A DNA stretch of 14,743 bases, from positions 1-14,743 of the forward strand of contig CAJUNG010000041.1 in assembly GCA_910587725.1 (NCBI GenBank), given 5' to 3'. Each line of letters starts with the position of its first letter. The stretch's first letter is position 1. Made by a program: the position numbers and the translations under genes. Source of the DNA: an uncultured Bacilli bacterium (lineage in GTDB: Bacteria > Bacillota_I > Bacilli_A > RF39 > UBA660). The notes under the pieces are model-generated. The model saw nothing but the letters and a program-made list of their open reading frames with translations, was not told the DNA's origin and ran no database searches. Below are positions 14,729 through 14,743 of this stretch, in pieces.

Positions 14729-14743
14729 GGGGTATAATTCCCC
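14729..14743. repeat. G4/C4 palindrome enclosing TATAAT at the window edge
   Basis: GGGG (14729-14732) and CCCC (14740-14743) flank a 7-base centre containing TATAAT (14733-14738). It lies one base after the perfect inverted repeat, so the two form a pair of adjacent hairpins. No suitable -35 is seen for the TATAAT. The element may extend past the window. Confidence 0.6.

Noticed and set aside
1..14743. CRISPR arrays, tRNA or rRNA genes, transposase genes
   Set aside because: No regularly spaced repeats, cloverleaf-like sequences, rRNA segments or transposase motifs (DDE, HUH) were seen. The only mobile-element hint is the palindrome pair at the right edge.

Overview
The window is about 30-35% G+C and comes from a low-GC Gram-positive bacterium, or a close wall-bearing relative of the Mollicutes. 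The evidence is AGGAGG/AAGGGGG ribosome binding sites, TTGACA/TATAAT promoters (several with an extended TGn -10), intrinsic terminators and a T-box leader. TGG is the tryptophan codon, the gene ending at 5600 stops with TGA, and no long gene contains TGA internally. The standard bacterial code (table 11) is therefore used, not the Mycoplasma code. A lineage such as the uncultured Bacilli/Erysipelotrichia-like gut bacteria is an inference only. All credible genes lie on the + strand.

Region 1 (1-5760) is an envelope block of three large proteins with little recognisable homology. The first (168-1523) is anchored by one N-terminal membrane segment. The second (1639-3624) has a long cytoplasmic N-terminus, a late membrane segment and a C-terminal CW_7-like wall-binding motif. 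The third (3720-5600) has a signal peptide, a leucine-rich-repeat-like region, a transglutaminase-like fold lacking its catalytic cysteine, and a C-terminal membrane anchor. Each has its own promoter, and terminators follow the first and third.

Region 2 (5760-9620) starts with a GH31 family glycosidase (5840-8215) in which several active-site residues are replaced, so it may be a pseudoenzyme. A promoter inside its 3' end drives a two-membrane-segment coiled-coil protein (8256-9104), whose C-terminal domain resembles an immunity-protein pattern. A small coiled-coil protein (9153-9614) follows.

Region 3 (9620-11120) holds a DUF3883-type PD-(D/E)XK nuclease-like protein (9786-10955) with a helix-turn-helix-like N-terminus. 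Its reading frame stays open for 53 further codons after its stop.

Region 4 (11120-14580) is a leucine-responsive operon. A T-box leader with a CUU (Leu) specifier precedes a small membrane protein (11349-11720), which overlaps leuS (11695-14523). The LeuRS is about 140 residues longer than usual because a complete Nudix hydrolase domain with a perfect Nudix box is inserted at the end of its editing domain. This is the most striking item in the window.

Region 5 (14580-14743) has a promoter, a ribosome binding site and a 15-codon ORF that runs into a perfect 15-bp inverted repeat, followed by a second G4/C4 palindrome at the window edge. This is either a leader-peptide attenuator or the end of an inserted element.
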